A stretch of DNA of 64,000 bases from Rhizobium herbae (GTDB taxonomy: Bacteria > Pseudomonadota > Alphaproteobacteria > Rhizobiales > Rhizobiaceae): NCBI RefSeq assembly GCF_019511375.1, contig NZ_JAEUAO010000001.1, positions 868,001-932,000 of the forward strand, written 5' to 3'. The position numbers and the translations under genes are program-made. Below are positions 26,056 to 34,946 of the stretch, piece by piece. Under the pieces are notes generated by a model. It was not told the DNA's origin. It did no database searches and worked only from the letters and a program-made list of their open reading frames with translations. Positions within the stretch are counted from its first letter, which is position 1; each line of letters starts with the position of its first letter.

Positions 26056-27159
26056 GTGATTTCACATATGCGCCGCTTGCTTTCGCTTTCGACCGCCATG
26101 GTCGTGGCATCGACCGCCATCGCCGCTGCCGAGCCGAGCGCCGAACTGATTGCCGCTGCCAAGGCAGAAGGCACGCTCACCACGATCGCCCTGCCCCACG
26201 ACTGGTGCGGCTACGGCGGCGTCATCGAGGGCTTCAAGGCCAAGTACGGCCTGACCGTCAACGAACTCAACCCGGACGCCGGTTCGGGCGATGAAATCGA
26301 AGCCATCAAGGCCAACAAGGACAACAAGGGCGACCAGGCCCCCGACGTGATCGACGTCGGCCTTTCCTTCGGCCCGTCGGCAAAGGCTGAAAAGCTGATC
26401 CAGCCCTACAAGGTCGAAACCTGGGACACGATCCCGGACACTGCAAAGGACGCTGAAGGCTACTGGTACGGCGACTATTACGGCGTCATGTCCTTCGAAG
26501 TGAACAAGGACATCGTCAAGGAAAGCCCGAAGGACTGGGCCGACCTTTTGAAGCCGGAATATGCCAACATGGTCGCTCTTGCCGGTGACCCGCGAACCGC
26601 TAACCAGGCCATCTCCGGCGTTTTCGCGGCCGGCCTTTCCGCTGCTGGCGGCGACGTCGCCAAGGCCGGCGAAGCAGGCCTTGCCTTCTTCAAGGAACTG
26701 AACGCGAAGGGCAACTTCGTCCCCGTCATCGGCAAGTCCGCTCCGCTGGCCCAGGGCACGACGCCGATCATCCTGCGCTGGGACTACAACGCGCTTGCCG
26801 ACCGTGACACGCTTGCCGGCAACCCGCCGGTCGACGTCGTCGTCCCGGCTTCCGGCGTTGTCGCCGGCGTCTACGTCCAGGCGATCTCCGCCTATGCGCC
26901 GCACCCGAACGCCGCCAAGCTCTGGATGGAATACCTCTATTCCGACGAAGGTCAGCTCGGCTGGTTGAAGGGCTATTGCCACCCGATCCGCTTCAACGAC
27001 CTCGCCAAGAACGGCAAGATCCCGCAGGAGCTGCTCGACAAGCTGCCGCCGGCTGCTGCCTATGAAAAGGCCGTGTTCCCGACGCTGGAAGAACAGGAAG
27101 CCTACAAGGAAGTCATCACCAAGGGCTGGGACACCGTCGTCGGCGCCAACGTCCAGTAA
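26056..27159 (+). CDS. ABC transporter substrate-binding protein, polyamine/iron-type (family 1)
   Basis: A 367-residue periplasmic protein with a Sec signal peptide (cleavage near IAAAEP). The mature part is a two-lobe family 1 solute-binding protein with DWCGYGGVIEGFKAKYG at its start and IILRWDYNALADRD in the hinge region. Two Cys (DWCGYG and KGYCHP) could form a disulfide. It heads a four-gene importer operon. GAGGAG lies 7 nt before GTG 26056; ATG 26068 is an alternative. The substrate is probably a cationic or amine compound given the neighbouring catabolic genes, but this is inference. Confidence 0.9.
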   Translation: MISHMRRLLSLSTAMVVASTAIAAAEPSAELIAAAKAEGTLTTIALPHDWCGYGGVIEGFKAKYGLTVNELNPDAGSGDEIEAIKANKDNKGDQAPDVIDVGLSFGPSAKAEKLIQPYKVETWDTIPDTAKDAEGYWYGDYYGVMSFEVNKDIVKESPKDWADLLKPEYANMVALAGDPRTANQAISGVFAAGLSAAGGDVAKAGEAGLAFFKELNAKGNFVPVIGKSAPLAQGTTPIILRWDYNALADRDTLAGNPPVDVVVPASGVVAGVYVQAISAYAPHPNAAKLWMEYLYSDEGQLGWLKGYCHPIRFNDLAKNGKIPQELLDKLPPAAAYEKAVFPTLEEQEAYKEVITKGWDTVVGANVQ

Positions 27160-27174
27160 GACTGCCGCATCAAG

Positions 27175-27200
27175 GCCTTCCCGCGACCGCGCGGGAAGGC
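27175..27200 (+). other. Intra-operon stem-loop between binding-protein and permease genes
   Basis: GCCTTCCCGCG pairs with CGCGGGAAGGC (11 bp, 4-nt loop), followed by TGCTTTTC. Such hairpins stabilise the upstream mRNA or partially terminate, so that the binding protein is made in excess over the membrane proteins. Confidence 0.6.
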
Positions 27201-27231
27201 TGCTTTTCAATTTTCACCAAACGGTTTCCGG

Positions 27232-28104
27232 ATGAGCGCCAAACAGGCCATTGATTTTAGGAAGACGGCCATTGACTGGCTTGGCATACTGCCTTTTCTG
27301 CTTTTTGCAGTGATGTTCCTGATCGCACCGACGCTCTACCTGGTCACGGGCGCGTTTCTCAATCCGGCCGGCGAGTTCACCTTTGATAACATTTCCGGAC
27401 TCTTCACCGACAAGATCCTGGCCTCTTACTGGATTTCGATAAGGGTCAGCCTGGCGTCGTCGCTGGGCGGCGCGTTCATCGGCTTCTTTCTCGCATGGGC
27501 CGTGGTGCTCGGCGGCCTGCCCTCCTGGATCCGCTCCTCGCTTCTGACCTTTTCGGGCGTCGCCTCCAATTTCGCCGGCGTGCCGCTCGCCTTCGCCTTC
27601 CTTGCCACGCTCGGCCGCACGGGCCTGGTGACGTTGCTCCTGCGCGACTGGTTCGGCATCAATCTCTATGCCACCGGCTTCAACCTGTTGAGCTTCATCG
27701 GCCTGACCATCACCTATATGTACTTCCAGATCCCGTTGATGGTGCTGATCATCACGCCGGCACTTGACGGCTTGAAGAAGGAATGGCGGGAAGCGGCCGA
27801 AATCCTCGGCGCGACCAATACGCAATACTGGATGAAGGTGGCGCTGCCGATCCTCTTCCCGAGCATTCTCGGCACGACGCTGCTGCTGTTCGCCAACGCC
27901 TTCGGCGCCATCGCCACGGCCTACTCGCTGACCGGTTCAACCTTCAACATCGTGCCGATCCAGCTTTACGCCCAGATCCGTGGCGACGTCCTGCACAATC
28001 CGAACCTCGGCTATGCGCTGGCGCTCGGCATGATCGTCATAACCGGCATTTCCAACCTCATCTACATCTGGCTCCGCATGCGCGCCGAACGGTGGCAGAA
28101 ATGA
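27232..28104 (+). CDS. ABC transporter permease (PotB-like)
   Basis: A 290-residue inner-membrane protein with about six TM helices. The ABC-ATPase coupling motif is EWREAAEILGATNTQYWMKVALP (EAA loop). It is followed immediately by the second permease with an ATGA overlap, so the two assemble as a heterodimer. It supplies the membrane channel for the binding protein encoded upstream. Confidence 0.92.
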   Translation: MSAKQAIDFRKTAIDWLGILPFLLFAVMFLIAPTLYLVTGAFLNPAGEFTFDNISGLFTDKILASYWISIRVSLASSLGGAFIGFFLAWAVVLGGLPSWIRSSLLTFSGVASNFAGVPLAFAFLATLGRTGLVTLLLRDWFGINLYATGFNLLSFIGLTITYMYFQIPLMVLIITPALDGLKKEWREAAEILGATNTQYWMKVALPILFPSILGTTLLLFANAFGAIATAYSLTGSTFNIVPIQLYAQIRGDVLHNPNLGYALALGMIVITGISNLIYIWLRMRAERWQK

Positions 28105-28889
28105 AGACACAAAAGATCGGCGCCTGGATCGCTGTCCTTTTCGGCGCCTCCTATTTCATCATCCCCTTGATCGCGACGTTCGAATTTTCGCTGCGGATGC
28201 GTCGTGGCGAATATTCCTTCGACGCCTACCGCTCGGTGTTCGCCGACGTCCAGTTCCGCGAATCCTTCAGCTATTCGATCGTGATGGCCATACTGACCAT
28301 CGTCTTCGGCGTCCTGCTCGTCGTGCCGACGGCCTATTGGGTTCGCCTGCGCCTGCCGCAGATGCGTCCCTTCGTCGAGTTCATCACGCTGATGCCCCTC
28401 GTCATCCCGGCCATCGTGATCGTCTTCGGCTATCTCCGGCTCTACAATTCGTCGTCGTTCATTCCTTTCACCGGCTCCGCGCGCGGCACCGACCTGCTCC
28501 TGATGTTCTCATTCATGACGCTGTCGCTGCCCTATATGTACCGCTCGGTCGACACAGCCATGCGCACCATCGACGTCGCAACGCTGACGGAAGCGGCCCA
28601 GAGCCTCGGAGCATCCTGGCCGACCATCATGTTCAAATGCATTTTTCCGAACGTGATGAGCGGCGTTCTGTCCGGCGCCTTCATCACCTTCGCCATCGTC
28701 ATTGGCGAATTCACCATGCCGTCGCTGCTCAACCGCCCGGCTTTCGGTCCTTATCTGCAGCTGATCGGCGCCAACCGCGCCTATGAGCCGCCGGCACTTG
28801 CGATCATCGCTTTTGCCATCACCTGGGCTTCGATGGCGCTGTTGCAGCTTGTCTCCCGTTTCAGCAAATCGGCTCCTTCCAAGCCCTGA
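28101..28889 (+). CDS. ABC transporter permease (PotC-like)
   Basis: A 262-residue membrane protein with six predicted TM helices. The EAA loop reads TEAAQSLGASWPTIMFKCIFP. The ATG overlaps the preceding stop codon (ATGA), which defines the start. It pairs with the upstream permease and is followed 14 bp later by the ATPase gene. Confidence 0.92.
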   Translation: MKTQKIGAWIAVLFGASYFIIPLIATFEFSLRMRRGEYSFDAYRSVFADVQFRESFSYSIVMAILTIVFGVLLVVPTAYWVRLRLPQMRPFVEFITLMPLVIPAIVIVFGYLRLYNSSSFIPFTGSARGTDLLLMFSFMTLSLPYMYRSVDTAMRTIDVATLTEAAQSLGASWPTIMFKCIFPNVMSGVLSGAFITFAIVIGEFTMPSLLNRPAFGPYLQLIGANRAYEPPALAIIAFAITWASMALLQLVSRFSKSAPSKP

Positions 28890-28903
28890 GGTATTGATCG
28901 TCC

Positions 28904-29965
28904 ATGTCCTTTCTTGAACTCTCCGGCATTCAGAAGAGCTTTGGTCCTGTACAGGTCGTCCATGATTTCGACATGACGATCGAGAAAGGCGAGTTCGTCT
29001 CCTTTCTCGGCCCTTCCGGCTGCGGCAAAACGACGGTTCTTCGGATGATCGCAGGTTTCGAAACGCCAAGCGGCGGGACGATCAGGATCAACGGCAAGAA
29101 CCAGGAAAGCCTCAAGCCCAACCAGCGCAATATCGGCATGGTCTTCCAGGCTTATGCGCTCTTCCCCAACATGACAGTGCACGACAACGTCGCGTTCGGC
29201 CTGAAGATCGCCGGCATGAACAAGGCGGCTGTCGACGCGCGCGTCAAGGAAATGCTGGGGCTCATTCATCTCGGCCACCTCGCCGATCGCTTCCCCTATC
29301 AGATGTCCGGCGGCCAGCAGCAGCGCGTTGCCCTTGCCCGGGCGCTGGCACCGAAGCCGCAGGTGCTTTTGCTCGACGAGCCGCTGTCGGCCCTTGACGC
29401 CAAGATCCGCGTCTCCCTGCGCGAAGAAATCCGCATGATCCAGCAACAGCTCGGCATCACCACGGTCTTCGTGACCCACGACCAGGAAGAGGCGCTGTCG
29501 ATCTCCGACCGCATCGTCGTCATGAACAGCGGCCGTGCTGACCAGATCGGCACGCCATTCGACATCTACAACAAGCCGGCCACCCGCTTCGTCGCCTCCT
29601 TCGTCGGTACGCTGAACCTGATCGAAGCGACGGTCGTCGACCCTGCCTCCAACCGCATCTCCATCGGCGACCAGGCCATCACGCTGCGTGAGCCTCTCGG
29701 CCCGGTCAAGGCGGGCGACACGGTCTCGCTGGCGTTGCGGCCCGAAGCGGGCTCGATCGCGGAAAGCGCCAAGGGAGATACGGCGCTGACCGGCCAGGTC
29801 GTTTCCAGCAACTTCCTCGGCTCAGTTATCCGCACGCGCATGAAGGTCGGTGACCCGGTGATCTCCTTCGACATGTTCAACGCGCCGGGCCTCAGCCCGC
29901 CGGCCGTCGGCGACGTCGTCACGCTGCGCTTCACCGCGAGCGATCTGCTGATCATCCGCGAGTAG
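28904..29965 (+). CDS. ABC transporter ATP-binding protein (PotA-like)
   Basis: A 353-residue ATPase. Walker A is GPSGCGKTT, the signature is MSGGQQQRVALARAL, Walker B is VLLLDEPLSALD, and the switch His is in FVTHDQEEAL. A C-terminal TOBE domain (from about residue 270) is typical of importers for polyamines, iron or sugars. It is the last gene of the operon and is followed by a strong terminator. Confidence 0.94.
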   Translation: MSFLELSGIQKSFGPVQVVHDFDMTIEKGEFVSFLGPSGCGKTTVLRMIAGFETPSGGTIRINGKNQESLKPNQRNIGMVFQAYALFPNMTVHDNVAFGLKIAGMNKAAVDARVKEMLGLIHLGHLADRFPYQMSGGQQQRVALARALAPKPQVLLLDEPLSALDAKIRVSLREEIRMIQQQLGITTVFVTHDQEEALSISDRIVVMNSGRADQIGTPFDIYNKPATRFVASFVGTLNLIEATVVDPASNRISIGDQAITLREPLGPVKAGDTVSLALRPEAGSIAESAKGDTALTGQVVSSNFLGSVIRTRMKVGDPVISFDMFNAPGLSPPAVGDVVTLRFTASDLLIIRE

Positions 29966-29991
29966 CACCTGATCCGCAAAAATATGTTTCG

Positions 29992-30027
29992 GGCGACAGT
30001 TTGATTGGAAAAATCTGTCGCCTTTTT
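29992..30027 (+). terminator. Rho-independent terminator of the importer operon
   Basis: GGCGACAG pairs with CTGTCGCC around a 15-nt loop, followed by TTTTT. It lies 27 bp after the ATPase stop codon and insulates the FMN riboswitch downstream. Confidence 0.88.
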
Positions 30028-30086
30028 CGTCGCACGCGTCGCACCCTGCGTTTGACGCCCGCCAGCCAGTCCTTATAGTCGGTCTC

Positions 30087-30240
30087 GCACGTTCTCAGGG
30101 CGGGGTGAAACTCCCCACCGGCGGTAACGGGACGAAATTCCCGGAGCCCGCGAGCGCTTCATACGTCCGTATGAAGGTCAGCAGATCCGGTTGAATTCCG
30201 GAGCCGACGGTTAAAGTCCGGATGAAAGAGAGCAAGCAGA
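30087..30240 (+). promoter_or_regulatory. FMN riboswitch (RFN element)
   Basis: The conserved RFN blocks are present in order: GTTCTCAGGGCGGGGTGAAA, CCCCACCGGCGGTAA, a variable arm (TTCATACG/CGTATGAA), CAGATCCGGTTGAATTCCGG, and CCGACGGTTAAAGTCCGGAT followed by GAAAGAGAGC. It binds FMN and turns off the downstream lumazine synthase gene. Between the aptamer and the start codon, TTCCTT can pair with the AAGGGGA ribosome site, suggesting translational control. Confidence 0.95.
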
Positions 30241-30298
30241 TCGGGGTTTCCTTCCAAGGGATCACCGTGTCTGCGTGTTCGCCCAAGGGGATCATTGA

Positions 30299-30805
<507 letters not shown>

Positions 30806-30812
30806 TGGGTGG

Positions 30813-30845
30813 CGGCGCGGCGTCCACAACGGATACCGCGCCGCA
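30813..30845. terminator. Possible bidirectional stem-loop between convergent genes
   Basis: GCGGCGCGG pairs with CCGCGCCGC (9 bp) just after the ribH2 stop codon and 45 bp before the convergent methyltransferase stop. There is no T-tract, so termination is uncertain. Confidence 0.3.
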
Positions 30846-30889
30846 ACCCATCGCGACGCGGCGCGGTGGTCGTCCCGAAAGACGGCCCT

Positions 30890-31696
30890 TCAGGCGGAGG
30901 GGACGATGCCCCGACAGGCCCAGGCAACGGCTGCAAATGACCTTGGTCCATCGGGCTCGCCCGCCTCATAGGCGTCACGCACAGCGGCATCAATTGCTGT
31001 GCGCCGCGCAGGGGCCAGGGCAGCGACATACTTGCCCAAAGGCCCCTCGCCGGCGGCGATGGGCTCCCAGTAATCGTCAAACGATTGGTAGTCCATGCGG
31101 ATCACCAGCGATGCCTGCTCCACCTCCAGCAGCCCGTTTTCGATGAAGCTCTGCTTCATTTCGCCCGGCCGCATCATCGGCTGGAAACAATACGACCTCC
31201 GCAATTGGCGCGCGTTTTCGTCCAGCATGGCCACTGTGTCGACCATCATCCGCATGCCCGGCATACCGCCAAGATGGTCCCAGACCGCGGCTGCGACCAC
31301 TCCGCCCGGCCGCACGACGCGCCGCATTTCGGAGACCGCCTTTCCCGCCTCGGGTACGAAGTGCAGAACCAGAAGCGAAAGCGCCCGATCGAAGTAACCG
31401 TCCGGAAACGGAAGGGCGCACGCATCGGCTTGCTGGATAGTGATCCGCGGATCGGCGTTGCGTCGGTTCGCTTCGGCGACAAAGACAGGCGAATAGTCGA
31501 TCGCCGCGATCTCTCTGACATTGGCGGCTTGCGGCAGCGCAAATGTCAGGCTGCCGGTCCCGCACCCGACGTCGAGGACGCGTTCGCCATCCGCCAGGCC
31601 TGCAAAGTCGATCAGTAGAGGCGCGAGTTGCCGGCTCCAGCGCCCCATGAGTTGCTCATAGCCCGCCGCACTGTGGACATTGAAACTCGACGTCAT
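30890..31696 (-). CDS. Class I SAM-dependent methyltransferase
   Basis: A 268-residue methyltransferase of the Methyltransf_11/UbiE group. Motif I is LDVGCGTGSLT, the acidic loop is AIDYSPVFVAEA, and QQADACALPFPDGYFD and MRRVVRPGGVV follow in standard order. The substrate is unknown. It stands alone between ribH2 and the putative ergothioneine operon. Confidence 0.85.
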   Translation of the reverse strand: MTSSFNVHSAAGYEQLMGRWSRQLAPLLIDFAGLADGERVLDVGCGTGSLTFALPQAANVREIAAIDYSPVFVAEANRRNADPRITIQQADACALPFPDGYFDRALSLLVLHFVPEAGKAVSEMRRVVRPGGVVAAAVWDHLGGMPGMRMMVDTVAMLDENARQLRRSYCFQPMMRPGEMKQSFIENGLLEVEQASLVIRMDYQSFDDYWEPIAAGEGPLGKYVAALAPARRTAIDAAVRDAYEAGEPDGPRSFAAVAWACRGIVPSA

Positions 31697-31776
31697 GGCC
31701 GTGTCCTCCAGGCGGACATGCTAACGCCTGGCATGTTCATTGCCAAGGCGCGACGACCGGCCAGACTGTTCTCGCG

Positions 31777-33438
31777 CTACGCCAAGCCGATATACCCGAT
31801 CCCCTTCTTCTCGATCTCGTCCAGCGACGCTTCATAGCCCGCATCCGCATAGCGGATGACACCGAGCGACGTATCATTCGTCAGCGCGTGGCTCAACCTT
31901 TCCGCTCCGCTCTCCGTGCCGTCAGCCACGACAGTCACGCCGCAGCTGGTCATATAGCCAGCGTAACCACCGCCGCCCGAATGGACGACGACGAGGTCGG
32001 CCATGGAGGAGCAGAGCAGCATCGCATCGAGCAACGGCCAGTCGGCGATGGCATCCGATCCGTCCTTCATCCGCTCCGTCATGATGTTGGGATGGGCCAT
32101 CGCGCCGGCGTCGAGGTGATCGCGGGAGAAGGCGATCGGGCCCTTGAGCTCGCCGGATGCCACCAGCGCGTTGACAGCAAGCGCCAGTTCGGTGCGTTCA
32201 CCATGACCGAGCCAGGCGATGCGGGCGGGCAGGCCTTCGAAGGGCACGTTTTCCCTTGCCAAGCGGATCCAGTTGGTAACGATCTTGTTGTCCGGGAACA
32301 TCGTGAGGAGCAGGTCGTCGATGCGGGCAATGTCGCTCTCCTCGCCCGACAGCGCCATCCAGCGAAACGGGCCGATGGCGCGGGCAAACAGCGGGCGCAG
32401 GTAGGCTTCGGTGAAGATGCGGATGTCGAAAGCGTTCGCAACACCGCCCTCACGCGCCTGCGTCCGGATCAGGTTGCCGTTGTCGAAAACCTCCGCGCCC
32501 CGCGCCTGAAATTCCAGCATGGCCTTGACGTGATCGACGATCGAGGCGCGGCTGGCGGCCATCAGTTGCCCCTGCCCCTCGACCCGCAGGCGCTTCACCT
32601 CGTCGAGGCTCATGCCCTTCGGCACGTAGCCGTAGACGAGGTCGTGGGCGGATGTCTGGTCGGTGACTATGTCGGGGACGATGCCGCGTCTGGCGATTTC
32701 CGGATAGAGGGCTGCTGCATTGCCGACGAGGCCGATCGAGGTGGCCCGCTTCTCCTTGACCGCCTCACCGATCATCGCGAGCGCCGTATCAAGATCCGGC
32801 GCGACATGTTCGAGATAGCCGACCGCCTTGCGCTTTTCGGCCCTCACGGGGTCGATGTCGATGCAGAGGATCGCCGCGCCAGCCATCCGGCCGGCCAGCG
32901 GCTGAGCGCCGCCCATGCCGCCGAGACCGGCGGTCAGGATGAAGCGGCCGGCGAGATCGCCGCCGAACCGGTTTTCGGCGATGCGCATGAAGATTTCATA
33001 GGTGCCCTGGATGACGCCCTGGCTGCCGATATATTGCCAGGCACCCGCCGTCAGCCCGCCCCAGCAAATCAGCCCCTGCCGCTCCAGTTCATAAAACACC
33101 TCGGCCTTCGCCCATTGGCCGACGATGTTGCAATTGGCCATGATGACGAGCGGCGCCTTCGCATGGGTCTTCAAGAGCCCAACCGGCTTGCCGGACTGGA
33201 TAACCAGCGTCTGATCCTCGTCCATTTCGATCAGCGCCTTGACGATCGCCTTGTGGGCGGCCCAGTTGCGTGCGGCCTTGCCGAGCGCGGCATAGACGAT
33301 CAGATTGTCCGGATCCTCGCCGACCGACAGCACGTTTTCCAGAAGCCGCAGCAACGCCTCCTGCCGCCAGCCCTTGGCGCGCAGTTCGGGGCCACCGGGG
33401 ATGGGAAAGTTCGGGTGACGTGGGTTGGCTTTGGGCAT
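31777..33438 (-). CDS. Urocanate hydratase-family protein, probable thiourocanate hydratase
   Basis: A 553-residue NAD-dependent hydratase homologous to HutU: GGLTAGAWQYIGSQG, NAD site TAGLGGMGGAQPLAGR (~169-184), and ARIAWLGHGER (405-414). The C-terminal signature differs from HutU: HHGGGVGxGYSxHAG is replaced by HSGGGGYAGYMTSCG at 486-500. Known thiourocanate hydratases are HutU relatives with distinct active-site features. The operon holds a MIO-less ammonia-lyase homologue, a DUF917 protein, a hydantoinase and a carbamoylase but no hutI or hutG. I infer that it hydrates thiourocanate in ergothioneine breakdown; plain urocanate hydratase is the alternative. GAAGGAAG 7 nt upstream fixes the ATG. 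Confidence 0.8.
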   Translation of the reverse strand: MPKANPRHPNFPIPGGPELRAKGWRQEALLRLLENVLSVGEDPDNLIVYAALGKAARNWAAHKAIVKALIEMDEDQTLVIQSGKPVGLLKTHAKAPLVIMANCNIVGQWAKAEVFYELERQGLICWGGLTAGAWQYIGSQGVIQGTYEIFMRIAENRFGGDLAGRFILTAGLGGMGGAQPLAGRMAGAAILCIDIDPVRAEKRKAVGYLEHVAPDLDTALAMIGEAVKEKRATSIGLVGNAAALYPEIARRGIVPDIVTDQTSAHDLVYGYVPKGMSLDEVKRLRVEGQGQLMAASRASIVDHVKAMLEFQARGAEVFDNGNLIRTQAREGGVANAFDIRIFTEAYLRPLFARAIGPFRWMALSGEESDIARIDDLLLTMFPDNKIVTNWIRLARENVPFEGLPARIAWLGHGERTELALAVNALVASGELKGPIAFSRDHLDAGAMAHPNIMTERMKDGSDAIADWPLLDAMLLCSSMADLVVVHSGGGGYAGYMTSCGVTVVADGTESGAERLSHALTNDTSLGVIRYADAGYEASLDEIEKKGIGYIGLA

Positions 33439-33507
33439 TGTCGGCTTCCTTCTCAATCTGCAGTCATGTGGCTCTCCACGCCACTCCGTGGAGAGCGCTA
33501 GCGGCAG

Positions 33508-33837
33508 TCACTTCGCCGGCAGCGAAAGAACATGGGCGAGCGCCGCATCGAGCAGGCGCTTGCGCAGGGCGTCGTCGCCGAAAGCCGCCGGGCCAGCGCG
33601 CACCCAGCCATTCATCGGACGATCCCCCATCACCATGAGTTCGATGCCGGGGTGTGCCAGTGCCCAGCCGTCATTGCCCTTGCCGAGCCGCACAAGCATG
33701 CCGTCGTTGCGCGCGCCGCAAAGAAGATTGCCATCGAGGAGGAAGGCAAGACCGCCGAACATCGGCTTCTCGGAAAGTCCGGGCCGTTCGCCAAGCTCCT
33801 GCCTGATCAGTTCCTCGAGACCCGCGTCGCGCGCCAT
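33508..33837 (-). CDS. TfoX N-terminal-domain protein
   Basis: A 109-residue protein with the TfoX_N fold: SEKPMFGGLAFLLDGNLLCG followed by GNDGWALAHPG and MNGWVRAG. In rhizobia such small proteins are not linked to competence. It lies in the operon between the DUF917 and hydratase genes. Its ribosome site (AGGAGA) overlaps the DUF917 stop codon region (11 bp gap), so it is co-expressed. Role in the pathway is unknown; it could be a cofactor-handling or regulatory accessory. Confidence 0.85.
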   Translation of the reverse strand: MARDAGLEELIRQELGERPGLSEKPMFGGLAFLLDGNLLCGARNDGMLVRLGKGNDGWALAHPGIELMVMGDRPMNGWVRAGPAAFGDDALRKRLLDAALAHVLSLPAK

Positions 33838-33848
33838 TGCACATTCTC

Positions 33849-34946
33849 CTATATCTGGCCGGACAGGGCGTAGTGCGCGATGTCGATGCCCATCGCCTTC
33901 TCCACCGGCGGATAGACGGATGGATCAAGCACGCTGGAGGCTAGCGGGATGACCTTCTTCGGCACATGCAGCACGAAGATCTTCATGCCGACCTGCAACT
34001 GACCGACGCTCAAGGGTTCGCCATCCGGCGACAACGTCGTGATCACGTCCGGGAAGGTTGCCAGCCGCGCACCGCCGGCATTCTCCACCGCCATATATTC
34101 GTTCATGATGTGGAGTACCGTAGAGTCATCGCCCTTCCCGAGCGTCACCGTGCCGATATCGAAGGCTTCCCTGGTGTAGGCGACCGACTTGTCGGTGATC
34201 GTTCCTTCCGCGAGGATCGCGCCGTTTGTCGTCTTGACGATCGCATCGATGACGGCACTGCCGCCCCTGGCTTCCGCAGCGATGATCGCCTCACCCAGAG
34301 TCAAGGCGAGCGAGATGCCCCCGAGCGCTGCATTGGCCTTGACGTAGGACGCCCGCACAGGATTTCGCGCCGACGCGATGAAGCCGCCCGACATGTCTGA
34401 GGCAGTGCGCAGGATCGGCGAAACCTTGGCTGTCGCGCCGCGTACGACAAGTTCGATATAGCGGTTTTCCTCGCGATTGCCGCCGACGGCCGTCTGGATC
34501 ATCGGCTCGGGCGAGCCGGCAAGACCGATCGATCCCATGTCGCCGGTCGGATGCGCGCGGATATCGCCGACGGCATCGACGACCTTGGTGCCGAGGATCG
34601 CCGAAGGCAGCCAGCCGTTCAGCGTCGACGACTTGCCGTTCTGGCCGACGATCAGACCGGCGATCTTTTCGCCCAGCGCCTCCTGCAGCAGTTGCACCGC
34701 CTTGACATAATCCACGCCGCGCATTTCCCAGGGCGTGGTCGAGGCCGGCGCACCGATCGCAGCGGCGGTCGCCACCCAGTCGTTCACGTCGAGTTCATCG
34801 ATCGAGACCAGCTCCGGCTTGCCGATCGACACCGCCGCATAGCCGAGCATGCGGCCGTGATCGGCCCATCCGCCGCCGCCGGCCGCATAGACCGAGCCAC
34901 CCTTGACCGCCGCCTCGACGTCCTTTTCTGTGAGTATCCGGCCCAT
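33849..34946 (-). CDS. DUF917-family protein, candidate thiohydantoin desulfurase
   Basis: A 365-residue protein of the DUF917 (PF06032) family, with N-terminal EKDVEAAVKGGSVYAAGGGGW, GLIVGQNGKSS and a C-terminal domain ending VYPPVEKAMG. DUF917 proteins are usually encoded near hydantoinases. In the reconstituted ergothioneine pathway a novel enzyme removes sulfur from a thiohydantoin intermediate between the hydratase and the hydantoinase; this gene fills that slot. The start codon overlaps the M20 stop codon (TGATG). Family call is firm; desulfurase function is inferred from context. Confidence 0.75.
   Translation of the reverse strand: MGRILTEKDVEAAVKGGSVYAAGGGGWADHGRMLGYAAVSIGKPELVSIDELDVNDWVATAAAIGAPASTTPWEMRGVDYVKAVQLLQEALGEKIAGLIVGQNGKSSTLNGWLPSAILGTKVVDAVGDIRAHPTGDMGSIGLAGSPEPMIQTAVGGNREENRYIELVVRGATAKVSPILRTASDMSGGFIASARNPVRASYVKANAALGGISLALTLGEAIIAAEARGGSAVIDAIVKTTNGAILAEGTITDKSVAYTREAFDIGTVTLGKGDDSTVLHIMNEYMAVENAGGARLATFPDVITTLSPDGEPLSVGQLQVGMKIFVLHVPKKVIPLASSVLDPSVYPPVEKAMGIDIAHYALSGQI

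Noticed and set aside
30087..30240. tRNA-like folding in the region before ribH2
   Set aside because: The conserved blocks are those of the RFN element, which explains the structure fully.
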